DNA of 64,000 nt from Lepidonotus clava (lineage: Eukaryota > Annelida > Polychaeta > Phyllodocida > Polynoidae), in assembly GCA_936440205.1 (NCBI GenBank), contig OW387136.1, positions 32,903,927-32,967,926 on the forward strand, given 5' to 3'. A model generated the notes under the pieces. That model was not told where the DNA came from. It worked only from the letters and a program-made list of their open reading frames with translations, and searched no databases. The position numbers were made by a program, and so were the translations under genes. This document shows positions 49,277-61,600 of this stretch, in pieces (within the stretch, counting starts at the first letter, position 1; every line of letters starts with the position of its first letter).

Positions 49277-52200
49277 ACCTTCCCCCCGGGATGCTGCGGC
49301 AGTAAATGGTAGCCGGATCTAAGGGCTGCTACCGAATAACTGTTGGGAGCCAAAAGGTCCATTAAGTGACGGGTATTGTGCAGCTCCTGCTAAGGCTGCA
49401 TGCCTGGCAGTGGAGGGAGTGAATAAGGGCTGCAGTTGGCAAGGGGTGTTACTGTGAGGGGAGGTGGTGGTGGGAATATAACCACACAAAAAGGACCCTC
49501 CATTTGCGGCCGTCCGGCCAGGCCTCATGTCGACTGGTATGTGGTTAACAGGAGGGTGGAAGCCACTGGTGTTGTGTTCAGTGGGAGGAGATTAAACACT
49601 TCTCCGGGGATGGGCCAGGTACTTGGCTTCATTCTGCTCGTTGCTGGCAGGTTATGCCTCCTGGCATCAGGCATGCCGAGCTTCTCGTCCAGCCCACTGA
49701 GCTGCTCACAGTGCCAGAATAGTGCTCGCCCACCAACAGGCTATAGTTCTCCACCCCCACTATTGGACTTTTAGAGATAAGGACTAACTGGTTTGCATCA
49801 ATAATGTTTTTAAATGGAATAGATGGCTACTCGAGTGTTTACTGAATGTATAGAAAACATTGTTTTTTGTTCGATGTGCGTTAACTTATGTATCTGCTCT
49901 GTGTTTATCCAAGTGGGATAGTTGGTTTCCTGGGGGGGGCGCATGGTGAAGGGAAATTCCAACTGAGCGATATTTCAGATGTAGGCATCAGTGTCAATGA
50001 TACAAAAACATGTTGGTTTTCTACCTCACACAGAACACTTTAGACTCTGAACAGATGTGAACATGTTTTTGAACCTTCTCAAATCCCAAGCATGAAGAGA
50101 AAACAGCACTCTACATGAAAGATGAAACGAAGAATAAACTTCCCCTTGCTGTCAAGATAGAGTTTGCTTCTGGGTGGACTAGCCATGTTTTATTGTGATT
50201 GCTTCCCCTCTCTATGTGACTGTGAGCTTGAATGAAAGGTTTCTCCCAAAGCGCTTTATACGATAAAGCAAAATTGTTTCAGTGCTGGTGTATGAAATAT
50301 ATATACCTTTCCGGCTGCCTCCCTATTTCGGTATAGACTGAAAGTAATAGTAATTCTTGGCGTTGGGAACATTGTTGGAAATAGGAGGCTGTGTTTTGGT
50401 AGAGGAGGTATGGGCGACCGGGGTTTGTTTTACTTCACCCTGACCGCCAACCGGGTGAGGTGGGTCCGAGATAGCTTAGGTAAATGTTGTTAATGTGTCA
50501 TGCTTTGGTTGATATACCAGTTTACCTAGTTTACCCTTCTACGACGTGTATCCCTGTGAAAAAAGTGTATTCCATTAATTCTTTCATGCCATGATCAGAT
50601 GATGTATGAATGATTAAGACCTAGACTATGTAAAGTGTATATGTATCTGTATATATAAAGGCGTAATATTAATCTAATATGAAACAACGTTGGAGAAATT
50701 CATATTTGAAATAAATTATCACACGGTAGTATAGATATTCTGAAATAGCTTATTTGTGTTGGCAGTATTAGGCTTACCGTTTCTATTTAAGACCATGGAA
50801 AAAGGCCTAATAGAGATGGAGTAGGCCCTTTATGGCCCGTTTTAAGAAATGCTAAATTCGATTAGTTAGTTTATCCATCACGATTTATTACTATTCAAAA
50901 AATGACGTTTTAAGTTATGAGCCCAATGAAAGAATGCAACTGAAATTACACCATATAAATCATCATATTTCATCCAACGATAATGCAACAGAAACATGGC
51001 AATTCCTTAGACCTAGTCTCCGGGAAATGTCTGTCCCAGAGGAAGAAGTTGATAACAATGCTTTACTAAAAGTACTTCGTCTTCACCATTTCTCCATTTC
51101 CCTCAACGAGTCTAACATTGCTCCAATAGAAGAACAGCCCACCCATCGAACAGTGCACCTCGATAGCCCCTTGGTCGTTTCTGATTGGTTAGTTCAGTCA
51201 CGTGGTTCATTCAATGGCACGCCGGCTGGCGGCTATAAACCAGATTAAGCATCATGGAGTGTTGAGCGGAAGGTGGGGAGATGGTGAGAAGTAGGCTGGT
51301 CGATCCTTCTCTATGTTGACACCAGACGCTTTATACATAGTCATGAGACGCCATCCGTCTATGTCGGTGACGTCACTGCCCAGAGTCAAGTGTTTTCTCG
51401 CTTCAACTGTGATCAGGTTTGGGATGTGAGTTTGGTGAGTTTGTTAGGCCTATGCACACAAGTCATCTTGTTGCAAAGTAAAATAACAGAAGTTAAGTTA
51501 CCCTGATGTTATTTATTCAAATAAAAAAATAAAAAAATAGTTCGTAAATAAGGCACTCTCATGGTTAGTCTTAATTAGCTCCAATATGCTCTGCCATTGC
51601 CTGTAGATTGTCTGCTGGTTTCCACAGGTCCTTTTGAAAGCAGTTTAACAAAACAACAACCAGATGGACAGGTTGATTACAGCCCATTTCGCTGGTTCTC
51701 GGTAAGACCTGAAGAAAGTTCAGTTTGTAGACAGGAAAAATGCGAAAGGACATCATTTTAGAAGAACGAGGGTAACTAAAGTCTGCAGTAATGTTCCTAT
51801 ATTCTAGGGAGTAGTCAAAGCATCAGGGCTATGTGCACGTGCCCTCAGGGATACACGGTACGAGTGGTTATTGCCTACAAACCCCGTCATGTGACTGATC
51901 AGGTGGCCGGTCATGTGACGTGTAATGGCCCTAATGGTGTGACGCTGGTGTTGGCTACATTAGGACGAGGCTATTTGTCTCCATTACGTCATTACTACGT
52001 CACACTTACACAGCCAATCAGTGTACATGGTCGGCGGATATCTCAGATCATGGGATGTATGTCGTACGGCCACATGCTTCTCAGAATGATGCAGTGTGGG
52101 CCTGGGGGTCTGGATCGTGTTAGAGGTACCCTGCAGGTACATGTACGTGACTTTGTCGGCGTGTGGTATTAGCAGCTACACGGTATACAATTTCCAATAT

Positions 52201-53144
52201 CTACTGTAGGCCTAAGGCCTAAATTAGCCGATCAGTTACAGTATGTATAAACTGTAACCATTTCTTGGAGAACATGAAAGGTACTATGAAAGGCCTGTGT
52301 GCAAGGATGTTCAACAGTGTGAACACTGCCGAACACCGTCAGACTTTCTTTTAAAAGCGTAGAATACTCAATTTAAGGTACATCCATCAGGCTTGATGAA
52401 TGCATATCTTTATGCAAATTAAGTTCATTCAGTATAGCGTAGAACCGCATTACATGAACGTATCTTCAGACGAATCTGCTACCGCTCTGCATTAATTCTT
52501 TAAATGTACCTGGTACAGAAAGTAGGATGTGAAAGATGAATCAGATCTCTGCAAATATTAATTAAATTTGGTTTCTTATCGGAGATTTTACAGAAAGTTT
52601 ACACTCTTGGTGGTATCGCTAATGTAATCAAAGCGATCATTTCACGCCGCAATCCAATCACATTTCACTCCGGATGCCACTCGGTCCCCGGTAACTGGTA
52701 ATGCATACATTCTAAAGTGATTCATCCACAGCTGATGAATATATCACAAGCTTCTGGGCATTGTTCAGCATAACACATTTTTAATCCAGAAATATGTATG
52801 CAGACAGATTCATCAGTGATTGTAAAGACATTAATTTTGAGAGACATTCATGTTTGGAACGTAGGCAAATGGTGAAGCTTGAATTGTTCCAGTTTAATAC
52901 ATTAGAGGCAATAACAATGGCCTTTTGGGACCACTAAGAAGAAATTGAGGATTACTAAGGTTTCTCAGCATTCAATATTACAATTGATATGCCCTGAATT
53001 ATGGGTGAGACATAATTATGACCAGTCTGGTAGCTAAGTTGTGCCTGGGTATATCTTCAACATCATTAACATTGATATGAATATACATGTGTAATATTAT
53101 AAAACGGCTGCCCAAATGAGTTTTATAGTTTCTCAAAATAGAAG
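49277..53144. other. Intronic stretch with candidate regulatory islands
   Basis: 51170-51440 looks promoter-like (listed separately). 51880-52030 holds two TCATGTGAC and two TACGTCA motifs plus CCAAT. No exon supported. Confidence 0.4.
51183..51376 (+). promoter_or_regulatory. Promoter-like cluster about 4 kb before the coding exon
   Basis: GATTGG (CCAAT box on the other strand, 51183), CACGTG (51199) and CTATAAAC (51233-51240) occur in promoter order, with a TGACGTCA CRE palindrome near 51369. Two GTGAGT donors lie at 51426 and 51435. No downstream ATG frame joins exon 55407 in the required phase, so any transcript from here would start as untranslated or non-coding. Confidence 0.25.
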
Positions 53145-53428
53145 TTTCAGAGATGCCACTTTTCCGTCGAAATACGGCTTTCCGTATTTTTTGCTTTAAC
53201 AACGATTTTTAAATGGCCCCTAAATTTGAGAAGAAAATGATTTTTGTATCTAATTTCAGTTATCATACAGTATTAATATGCTATATTACATATTCATATG
53301 ATCTGTTTCAGCATCAAAGCTTTAATACCAAAGAATATGCTACCTTAGTCATTTCCGTATTAAAATACGGAAATGGGGTTTCATTATGTTCCGCATTTTT
53401 CTTGGTTGAAGAGTGGCATCTCTGAAGT
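53145..53428. mobile_element. CAGAGATGCCACT-ended MITE
   Basis: The ends TTTCAGAGATGCCACTTTT and AAGAGTGGCATCTCTGAAG are inverted. Inside are nested CCGTATT motifs and the palindrome ATTTCCGTATT-AA-AATACGGAAAT (53351-53374). A partial relative (AGAGATGCCATTTTC) occurs at about 56200. Confidence 0.65.
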
Positions 53429-55406
53429 TTAAACCTGTCACTTTAAAGGCGACAGAGCGTGTAACAAACAATGATAAGCCACGCCCTCGCAGGGGCACCT
53501 AGTGGTCAAAGACCGACTGAATGCATGGATAATCTGTCCATGTTCTCCCCTAATCGGGATCTAAAGGCCAAACGCCTTAAACTAAACCTGCCGCCGGGGT
53601 CGGGGGGTACCTGCCTCCTACTTGACAAGATCTGGACTCATCTGCTCAGCTCCCGGCTTAGGGCAGTGAGGCAGGGGGGGGGGGGGTAAATCGGCCGGTA
53701 GACGGCTGGGAAGGCCAGACACGCTACAACATATTGACGGAACTAGACTGAGCCTATTGGGAAGGGTGCGACAAGCACAAAATTGCAGGCAGCACTGTGG
53801 AAAATTGAATAGATGAACCTTTGCATATTGATAAAAATGGGGTCACCATTGTCACATAGTGTATACGGCCAGTGCATTTGCAATTGGCAGCGCAGCTGGA
53901 TCACAACAATAGACATTGACTTTACCTTTTCACAGGATGCTTTAATATTTGATGTTTCACATTCAGAAACACATGTTAAATTGACCTTTCTATCATGGAA
54001 AATGATGTTACGGCGTATACAATCAATTTGTAGCAGTCGTTGTAGATTATTTCCAATAAAATATGAGGTCGTTTAGACAAAAGTATGTTCAACCAAGGCA
54101 ATACTGTTTGATATTGCTCCATTGAACCTATTGCATAGAACACTTGCCATTTTTGGTTTCGCACCTGCATTACGGATACGGTGTCCATGCAGTGAGAAGT
54201 TAGTTCTGAAAGAGGTTTGGCAGGCTTTTATCTTTCACACCTAAATAGACCTTTGGTCTTTTGCATTGACAGAAAAGACCAGATTTCAAAAGTGCTCCAC
54301 GCGTTTCAAATTTTCTCTGGCCATTGTTTCTTTTACCAGAAACATGACATGGTCTTCAAGCCAGGGAAATTCAAAAGGCTTCAAAAGCCTCTCCGCAGTT
54401 AGTGTTCTGAGACAGATTTAAGTCGGTCCTACCGTCTCATCTCGCTTTACCAATGAAGTTGTCTTCCACTTTGACCGATTACTGGTAGGGGTCGCCACGG
54501 GGGCAGTGGGGACTCAATTAGTCAGGTCAGTTTGTCACTTTGATGTGACAACTGACCATCGGGTCTTCGGGATCTGAACACTGACCACTACCCAGGGACA
54601 CTGCAAATAAATGCCCTGTTCTACCCCCTGGCCTCCCGATGTGGCACTGTCCAAAGGGAAGGCAGATGGACCAGCTATAAATCGTGGGGGTTGGCGTTTT
54701 GCACTAGACATTATGTACTAAACTTACCATTGCAAACACAATCACTGGGTCTTTCTTTCACAGTCTAATTTGATAAGACATGTTCATGGGGAATTACCAG
54801 CGGCCTTAATTAATTATCTAAACTGGGTCCCTATGCATGCCCACGTCCCAAGAAGGTTTAATCTAATGTATCAATTCGCCGCAGGGTTTCATTGCATTTG
54901 CCAATTTGTGAAGAGATTTGTCATTTCGCTAACAAGGCTTAAGTAGATGGGGGCGGTTTGAGTGGGTCCCCAAGGGGACTTGTTCTGTCCCAGACTGGGT
55001 GGGGGAGATGGGGTGATGATCTCTATTTACCCGTCTGGTCTCTTTTCAACGTGTATGGATCGTGGCACATTAAAAATTAGTACCAGGACCACATGCACGT
55101 GCTATTTTATGTTTATTTTATGATCGACCACGGAGATAAATTGCAACATACAAGGCAGCATCGGGAGGTCCTACAAATGTACGAAGTCAAAGAAAAAAAG
55201 TTAATCTATTTGTACCACCCCAGGCATCTTATTGTAACAAAACGTTTTAATGTCATTACAAAGAAGCACATCGGTATTGGGAGTGGTCTATATCAGGTTT
55301 TTAGTGTTAAAGTTATTTGGTAACTGTAACATAGAAATGGCATTTGAACGATGAAATATATAATTACGATTAAAAAAAAAACTACATAATTTTGCTCTCT
55401 TTTCAG
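53429..55406. other. Last 2 kb of the large intron
   Basis: It has a 13-nt G tract at 53674-53686, homeodomain-like TTAATTAATTA at about 54805 and a GC-rich block near 54940-55020. The acceptor pyrimidine tract is at 55390-55404. Confidence 0.5.
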
Positions 55407-55678
55407 CGGTTGGCGACTTGGCTTCTTTCGCGCAGCACGGCGACCACTTCCAGGCCGAACATGGCTTCGACTGCTACCTCTTCAGTCCTGCCTCTCGCCC
55501 AGAGGCCGTTGTCCAGCTTTACGACAAGTCGGCCCCCAGCCCCATCTCCACCATCCGACGCTGTAACCTGCTCCGCTCCGATGGCAAGACGGGCTCCAAG
55601 TTCTTCTCGCCGGCCCTTATCATTAACGACGAGAAGGGGGGCGAGGACCTGGACACGACGCACCTGTCATTTAGAAAG
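55407..55678 (+). CDS. NHS: Internal coding exon of a Nance-Horan syndrome (NHS) family gene
   Basis: The family encodes cytoplasmic and junctional adaptors that regulate actin remodelling through the Scar/WAVE complex. The exon is 272 nt: two bases finish a codon begun upstream (CG, so GCG = Ala if the upstream exon ends in G), then 90 codons. It is bounded by a pyrimidine-rich acceptor (TTTTGCTCTCTTTTCAG) and a donor AAAG|GTGAAT. It begins AVGDL and contains LFSPASRP at about residues 24-31, followed by a valine/leucine-rich stretch. I recall the vertebrate block just after the first NHS exon as starting AV..L and carrying an F.PA.RP motif with similar spacing. Third codon positions are strongly GC, unlike the AT-rich flanks, and the reading frame stays open across the exon. 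The phase 0 end joins cleanly to the exon at 63114. Assignment to the family is strong when both exons are taken together; which paralogue is unknown, so the symbol is at family level. Confidence 0.82.
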
Positions 55679-58600
55679 GTGAATGATTTAACCTGTACTA
55701 GTATAATGTCATTTGCATTATTTGTGCTTTAGAGTCCATTATTGATATATTGGGATCTGGTAATATATGTTTTATCCTATACCGGACAAAATGGTGCGAG
55801 AGAACCGTGAGCGTGGACAATATATTAACATAGATTTTGAGTTTAATTCAATTAACTTTGTTCATATTATGATCCCATTATGTGATTTGACCTATCGGTT
55901 GATAACAAAGCCGCCCCAGTCATTGTCTCATGTTGACAGCACTTGATATCAGGTGAAATGTTACAGGTAAAATTAAGCTGTTTTAGGCCTAATTGTGTAT
56001 CACACTGAAGCAACAACGAGTAGCCAGAACCACACAAGGTTTAATAAAAGGATGTAAATAGCTTAACTGTGGTTGAGACGAGCTTAATAAAAAGTACACC
56101 TGATCTTATCTCGTCCAATCACGTTCAGTGTTGGTGAGACTATGCGAGAAGTGATTAGTGTAGATAGATTATGCAAAGAAAAGTAATCCCTCATAACAGA
56201 GATGCCATTTTCCTCACTTTTTCACTGATTTCTTCCCCTGCACTGATTGAATTTGGCAAAAGGATCAAGTCATAAAAAAAGCCTATCGGGATTACATTAT
56301 CTTTTACAGCCGATTCAAATGTCAATCTAGATTAAGGCTATAATCATTGCTGGTGGTAATTTTCACCTTATTTGCTTCTAAAATAAATTTACTCAAAATT
56401 TCCCTTCGTATCCCGCTTAATTTTGAAAACAGTTCCAAACCCCAGATATCAGCCTGGCTCAGGTTGTGCGCCGGGGTTATAGTCTGTATCTGCACCCAAG
56501 TACGGGGCGGGGGGTGGTTGCAAGGACCAGGAGGCGTTGTTATGGCAACCCCTATCTGTGTGCACGTCTCACCTGGCCTACCTGTATAGGTAAACTGACC
56601 CCTGGTAGCCCCAACTGTCAGCACCAGGGGTATCTGTGCACGTCGCCCGACGTTACCCGACTCACCTGTTGACGTTCCCCGCCGCCCAGCGGCGCTGCGG
56701 TCGGCCGCTAAGTATGACCCCATTCACATGAAGCGATTTTCACGAGCGATTACGATAGATGAGTTAAAAAAAAAAAGTCCTCTGGGCAATGGATTTAGTT
56801 AAAACATTACTTTTCTTGACCACTCACTCTTTTTTGTTTTACATAGTTAATTGGGGGGGGGGGGGGGTTATACTATCTCTGGAGAAAAGCAAAATTTTGG
56901 ATTAACTTGACCAGTTTTTGCCCAGACTTTCGCCAGGTGTGAACGGGGTCTACAGGTATCTTGGGGTGTGCTATATGAGACGCTGGGTTGGGGGTTGGCA
57001 GGGGTGGGGATGTCTGCAGATAAGGCAGGCAGTCTGACCTTGTATATCCCCAGGTCAGGGGGTTAGAGCTTGGGTAGCTTATCTTCATATCCTCCCTGAC
57101 AGGCAGGAGATTGCAGGACGTAGATGAGCAGGGTTGATGTTTCTATTGATTTGATGTGGTTATGTTTATGTATGTACTATTAAATGTTCGCTGACGGTAT
57201 AGAATAACTCCCATGGAGCTGCTATGTTAAATTGTACAGTTAGATAATACCTTCTGCATTTAAATAATGCCACCAAGCAACTACTGATAACTACCTTTTC
57301 CGTTCAGCCAATGAAATAACCATAATTCTTTTAAATTGCAAATTTGACTGTTGAATAAGCCTATGCATTGCCGACCATTATTCCCTAAAAATTTACCATG
57401 TATTGCATGACTAGATAACATGCAAATGGTATGTTTGACCTAAAAGACATTGCAATCAATGATGTTTGTCCTTTCATCTCACGACATAAAGCGTCTGAGA
57501 AAGGAGGAATATCATATTATTATTGTCAATTAATCCTTCAATTAATGCTCCCCTGAAACGTTGCTGGTTACAATTAAAGTTGATTCCACTCCAGCCAGCA
57601 TGTATACTTAAGGTGTGCCGCCTGTGCCTCTTCCATTCCAGCCTCCCGTCATCAAGTTCAGAAAGGTAAACCTTGCCGATCCCTGCCGTGTTTTCTAACT
57701 CGTCCCCTGCCCTTACACCGTACCCCCAATCCTGTCTCCGTGTCATGTATGGTCTCACACTGCTTCATGACGTCGTGGCTGTGACGTCATAGCTGGCTGT
57801 TGCGTCGTCATATGCTAGTGTTTTTATACTCTTTTGATTCGGCTTTCTAAATTTACTGGACAACGGTTTACTTTTCCTTCTAAATGAATTATATCTATAG
57901 ATGCCAATTTTGCTTTGTTTTTTAAAGTAGTGGTATGGCAAGGTTGAAAATGTTGACCTTTTGATTATGGCGTCTTGTCCTTTTAGGTCCAGCTAATATA
58001 TCCCCATAATTATGGTTTTTGTGGTTTAAGTTATAACGTAGCCCTAAGATTTAATGGTTGTGATGGTGGTGCATTAAATATGAGTAAAATCCAATTGTAG
58101 CGTAGAATCCAAATGATGTTGATAAGCCGTTTTAGTTTAAAACGTGATTTAAAGAAAAAAATACAATCTGACAATGTATTAGAATAAAACCCTTTAATTA
58201 AATGGTATTAATTAATGAATTAAATATAAAGAAGATGAGTAATGTATTCAATAACTTTCTCTCATAGCTTTGTATGTATGAACGTACAGTGAGTGTATGT
58301 CGCAATGCTAATTTGTCTTGGCTATACACAATCCTATTTAATTCTGGCCGTTACATTGTTTCATTCTCCAGTATATATGAGAGTACATGTAAGGTTATCA
58401 ATATGTTAGGCCCATAACTTTGAAGGCCGCTCCCCCCACAACGAAAATGCACCCAGTCTATCAGTAATTTGTATCAAATGTAAATTAATACATCAGATAT
58501 CAACATCCTGTGAATTCTAAACATTAGTATGAAACCATAAAAATAACTGGATATAGAGATACTGGAGAATCAAACAGAGCCTTTCTCTCAGTGTTCGTTT

Positions 58601-61600
58601 TGTCGAACCTAATTCACTACAATGAATGGACTGATGCACGACACACAGAAAGCTGTTTCTTTATCTATGTGTGTACGTTATAATGTCAATAATCGTCATG
58701 GTGGGAGAGAGGATAACGTTTAACTAACTAATGCTCTATGCTCTAACCAGTGTATGATATGCTGTCGCCCGCCAGGTGATGATATTTTGTTTAGATGATA
58801 CAATATGGGACATAAAGCAATTGTAGGACTTTCTAAATGAAATGTTAATTTCTTTTTCACAGTGAATAGTACTCTCAGTTCTCCTAAATGTATATCAATT
58901 TGGCTTACATAATATCGTACATGATTACCACATTTACTTCAATTTCGACAGATGTTCATTTTGGCCTCAAATATTTGCTGTAAAATGATGAAATATGTGA
59001 ATTATGAATGATCATAATTATTGTGAAGTGAATCACTGTTGGAGGCATTTATTCGTGTAATGAATTCGCATACTCTGTTGTATTTCAGGTGATCGAAGGA
59101 CCTCTAATTGCTTTTTAATTTCTTTGATTAATAATTATATGATACCGATGGCTTATATTGCAGAAATATTGCTGAGTTAACAATAACTATCATGATTATA
59201 CAATCCAAATGAAGGCCAGAAGCTGAATAATTAACTCATATGTCTGGGCACATCACAAGTAGCATTCGCTATGTTTTATACATCTAATGTACTGTATATC
59301 TGAATGTCACATCTGAAGGTTACATAAAGGATGTTGTGTTTAGGTGGGCGTCTTGTGTATATCAGCAGCTCGCGGTCCTTAATAGGCCTACATGTTGTCT
59401 GTCTGGTTGATGGATTCCCGCTGTTTACCATTAGGTCTGCATAGAAAAGCCCTTTCCCAGCCACATTACCGTGGGGGTTCGGCCCTACAACTCTCCGTCG
59501 GCCATGAGAAATGTTTCCCTTGTGTCCTTTCCATTCAAATACCCGGCCCCCACCGAGGTGAAGGTCACCAGGTTGACCCCTGGGGGTCATCCTTTTCAGC
59601 CACCAGTTTGGGGTGATTATAACAATAATGAGTTTTACATTGGAGGCCCTTTTGTGTGGGTGAGGTATAGCCTCTACAGGGGGGGACTCCAACTGAAAGT
59701 GGTAGGTGCCTAATCGGCAATGGGTCCCTCCGGGATGATCCTAATTACTGACCTTTGGACCCTGTCACGTGACCACCCGGCCCGACCCCTGGCGGTGCAC
59801 GAGCTTGGTGTCGACCCCGGTCATTGTAGGACGAACCCACCTAATGGATCCCCACAAAGAGTGCGAGGGCTTTTCACACTGTTTACTAACCTTGGACAGA
59901 CCAGAGAGAGTTTTAACTTTACTCTCTCTCTGGACAGACACTGTGAAACAGCGGCTCTGATTAGATTCAGCCATCTCCATTCTATTATCCGCCTTTATTA
60001 CAGCCGCGACCCCTATTATAATTCCAAATGCCGTAATGGTGTGTGTTGCATATAAAGTTCCCTCTTTTTTTGCATATCCAATTTGTGTTGTGATGTTCCT
60101 GTATATAAGTTGACACATTGCGGGAAGAGAAGGGTTAATCAGGGCAGTGATTGGTCGTGTAGGTTGTGGGGAACCTTATTTGTCGGCAACTCTGTAGCCG
60201 CCGCGTCAGGAATTAACCCTAAATTTGCTCTGAACCTTTGGTCTCGATATTCTTCTGTAATTTGCATCCGTATAACAAATCTTAAAATTATGTAGATGTA
60301 TTGTAACTCTTCAAGGATAAAATTTGTGTCTTTCAATTTATGCCTATACGTGTAACATAAGCAGTGACATTTCTATTCCTAAAATCAAAATTGGATTATT
60401 GAAAGACAAAATATTCTTCAAATTAAATTTATTTTCGGTCCATTCCAGCTCCCCCCATCAGGTTGCATTTACCCACCTGTCGTATTCTTTGGCTTTCTTT
60501 CCCCTAACATCAGTGCATCTGTGGCTCCAACCCTGTTCCCAGGTCACATTTTGTTGCGGGTAATTAAATTTGGCGTTTCCATGGCGATGCATTCCTTGAG
60601 AGCATTATCCTGTTAATCTTTTATTGGGCACGGTGACCCGTGGGGATTGGTGTGACATTCCGGTGGGCTGCGGGGTGAGGCTTACTGCCCACCTGACCCG
60701 TGTGTTGGTCAAGGTGGCCGGCGGGGGTAATGTGGTCAGTCATGATCCTCCCCGCCGTTTGGTTGGCCAATGAAGATTTATAAATGTAGTTGGTCTTTCA
60801 GGGTCCCCACTGCAGAGGGAAAACAGGGAAAATGGAAAAAAAGAAATCCCTGATGAAAGGAAAACACAGGGAATTTGCAAATTTTACCAAAAGACAGGAA
60901 CTTCATTTGGCTAGGTTCTGAAATTTCTGATTCTCAAAATATTAGGGATCTGACTTCTTGTTGCTGGGTTGTCCAGTTTTTTGGACTCCCTAGTTATATC
61001 TATGTAGTATTGCAGCTATTGGTGAGGACTCCCTCAATCAGTCATGTCTGTAGTCATTTAATTCTCTTTGTTCTCAATGACTGGTTACACAATCTCATGC
61101 TCATTAATTGAAGGACATTGTCCTCCAATTGTTGTTAGAATCAGGCAGTGTGAGAAGCTAGAAGTAGGTTACATAACCAACGCCAGAGCCAAACAGCCCT
61201 CACCCCTTCAAATTAGGACCACCATTCTCACCTGCAGGTGGGCAGTCCCAGGTGGGTGAGTGATAGGTTACTCATTGCTAGGTGTCTGGCAGATCATGCA
61301 TGGACCTAGTAGTGGCCCTTTCCTAAACCCCTCCCTGACCTGTTTGTGACAGCAGGAGTAGTGGTGGTCAGTTCCTATAGCCGGTATTACACATAGCCTT
61401 CTGGTATTAAGAGGGCCTTCAGTTTACTGAGGGACGACCATCGCTCATGCATGAGCCAAACTTTGTAGCTAATTTGCTTCTTGTTTTCTGCATTTGAAGG
61501 CTGTTAGATTTGAACAAGTTGCTGGATATGACACAGGGAAAAGGGACAGGAGAATCTGAGGGAAAACACAGGGAACTTGAAAGTGAAACTTGAGTGGGGA

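Larger units (their letters stand above)
1..55406 (+). other. 3' part of a very large NHS-family intron
   Basis: No coding exon could be supported in these 55.4 kb on either strand; the open frames present are short, AT-rich and lack splice-site support or recognisable domains. The exon at 55407 needs an upstream exon ending in phase 1, and the family's N-terminal exon is absent, so the region is inferred to be intronic and transcribed left to right. The two recursive splice sites on the same strand independently support this. Vertebrate NHS also has an exceptionally long first intron, from memory of the human locus. The intron could contain alternative first exons that I cannot recognise. 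Confidence 0.72.

Noticed and set aside
50934-51248. 104-codon frame overlapping the promoter-like cluster
   Set aside because: No recognised domain and no GC-rich codon bias like that of the real exons.
59068-59120. Acceptor-like TTGTATTTCAG|GTGATC in the second intron, possibly a short alternative terminal exon
   Set aside because: The phase 0 reading stops after nine codons, no further support exists, and the donor half is too poor for a recursive site.
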